64,000 nucleotides of DNA from assembly GCA_012221805.1 (NCBI GenBank), contig CP015195.1, positions 1,163,771-1,227,770 of the forward strand. Direction: 5' to 3'. Source of the stretch: Pasteurellaceae bacterium RH1A (GTDB lineage Bacteria > Pseudomonadota > Gammaproteobacteria > Enterobacterales > Pasteurellaceae). Below are positions 63,223 to 64,000 of this stretch, piece by piece. The position numbers were made by a program, and so were the translations under genes. The notes below the pieces were generated by a model. It was not told where the DNA came from, ran no database searches, and saw only the letters and a program-made list of their open reading frames with translations. Every line of letters begins with the position of its first letter. Position 1 is the stretch's first letter.

Positions 63223-64000
63223 ATGACAAATCCTATTCGACTCACCCAATACAGCCACGGGGCGGGCTGCGGCTGCAAGATTTCCCCTAAGGTGCTAGAG
63301 CAGATTTTGCATAGCGAACAGGCCAAATTTATCGACCCCCACCTCCTGGTGGGCAATGAAACCAAGGACGATGCGGCGGTTTATGACATCGGTAATGGGG
63401 TGGGCATTGTCAGTACCACCGACTTCTTTATGCCTATTGTCGATGACCCCTTCGACTTCGGTCGGATTGCTGCCACCAACGCCATCAGCGATATTTTCGC
63501 CATGGGCGGCAAGCCCATTATGGCCATTGCCATTCTAGGTTTCCCGATTAACAAATTACCTGCCCAAGTGGCCCAGCAAATTGTTGAGGGCGGCCGTTTC
63601 GCCTGCCAGCAGGCAGGGATCGCTTTGGCAGGCGGCCATTCCATTGACAGCCCAGAACCGATTTTCGGCCTGGCGGTAACAGGGATTATTTCAACCGAGC
63701 AGGTCAAGAAAAATGCTTCAGCCCAGGCTGGTTGTGAATTATTCCTAACCAAGCCGCTGGGCATTGGTGTCCTGACCACAGCGGAAAAACAGGGCAAGCT
63801 TAGAGATGAGCATAAGAACCTGGCCCGGGATGTGATGTGCCAGATGAACCTGATCGGGGCGGAGTTTGCCAAGGTGGACGAAGTTACCGCAATGACTGAT
63901 GTAACAGGCTTTGGGTTGTTGGGGCATTTAAGCGAAATCTGCCAAGGCTCTAACCTGCGGGCAGAGGTGGATTTCAGCCAAATCCATACCCTAGACGGGG
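63223..64000 (+). CDS. selD: Selenide, water dikinase SelD, 5' part
   Basis: Makes selenophosphate from selenide and ATP for selenoproteins and selenouridine-tRNA. The 259 codons in the window follow E. coli SelD closely ([56 protein letters not shown]). The active-site residue is cysteine (TGC in GAGCGCK, about residue 17), while Haemophilus influenzae uses selenocysteine there. The gene runs off the window. Confidence 0.95.
   Translation, partial: MTNPIRLTQYSHGAGCGCKISPKVLEQILHSEQAKFIDPHLLVGNETKDDAAVYDIGNGVGIVSTTDFFMPIVDDPFDFGRIAATNAISDIFAMGGKPIMAIAILGFPINKLPAQVAQQIVEGGRFACQQAGIALAGGHSIDSPEPIFGLAVTGIISTEQVKKNASAQAGCELFLTKPLGIGVLTTAEKQGKLRDEHKNLARDVMCQMNLIGAEFAKVDEVTAMTDVTGFGLLGHLSEICQGSNLRAEVDFSQIHTLDG

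Overview
The window is chromosomal DNA of a Pasteurellaceae bacterium carrying a complete Mu-like prophage. The evidence for the family is the gene content (ushA, sstT, potD, afuC-type ATPase, Slam), the GcvB and RNase P RNAs, and Actinobacillus/Mannheimia-type uptake signals (ACAAGCGGT, e.g. near 3116, 26025, 38032, 46225 and 57652). The species cannot be named from this sequence alone.

Left flank (1-17837). An IS256-type transposase runs off the left edge. It is followed by msrB, a NicO metal exporter with its DUF1007 partner, rnpB, gcvA with the divergent GcvB small RNA, ilvE, a RidA-family gene, ushA, dgkA, sstT, malP, a glnE broken by two single-base deletions, a higBA-like toxin-antitoxin pair with a clear autoregulated promoter, and a Cro/CI-type regulator. 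The flank ends in the first 293 codons of a surface lipoprotein gene.

Prophage (17838-53042, 35,205 bp). The ends are TGTA...TACA and are flanked by the 5-bp target duplication ATGGG. Joining the flanks restores one 468-residue lipoprotein frame. Early genes: repressor (minus strand), Ner, MuA transposase, two uncharacterised convergent genes, MuB, Gam, an ANR regulator, a DUF2786 protein, GemA and a Mor-type activator. Then come two exported accessory proteins, the lysis cassette (endolysin, holin-like DUF2644, embedded Rz/Rz1), Mu-type head genes (gp25-gp37) and a P2-type tail (sheath, tube, E/E', tape measure, U, X, D, V, W, J, I, fibre). So it is a Mu head / P2 tail mosaic. At the right end sits a D12-class adenine methyltransferase, placed like mom/Hin1523/Hia5, whose start lies before a (CAGA)14 tract. 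By reading frame it is now switched OFF.

Regulation of the prophage. Four late transcription units (lysis, head protease, tail chaperone, baseplate W) each start with the same 20-bp element, TTCTTWAAANCAGTTTAAAA. It lies exactly 41 bp upstream of a -10-like hexamer (TAAACT or TATTCT). At these promoters and at mor, the -10 box lies in or beside the 5' arm of an inverted repeat whose 3' arm covers the ribosome-binding site or start codon. Read-through transcripts would therefore be translationally masked, and only locally started transcripts would be translated.

Right flank (53043-64000). It holds the 3' half of the lipoprotein gene, then its probable Slam outer-membrane translocator, an orphan ccmA with hda, potD, epmA, ampD, rlmJ, pyrE, a MetE-like methyltransferase, an AfuC-type ATPase without its partners, and the 5' part of selD (cysteine form), which runs off the window.
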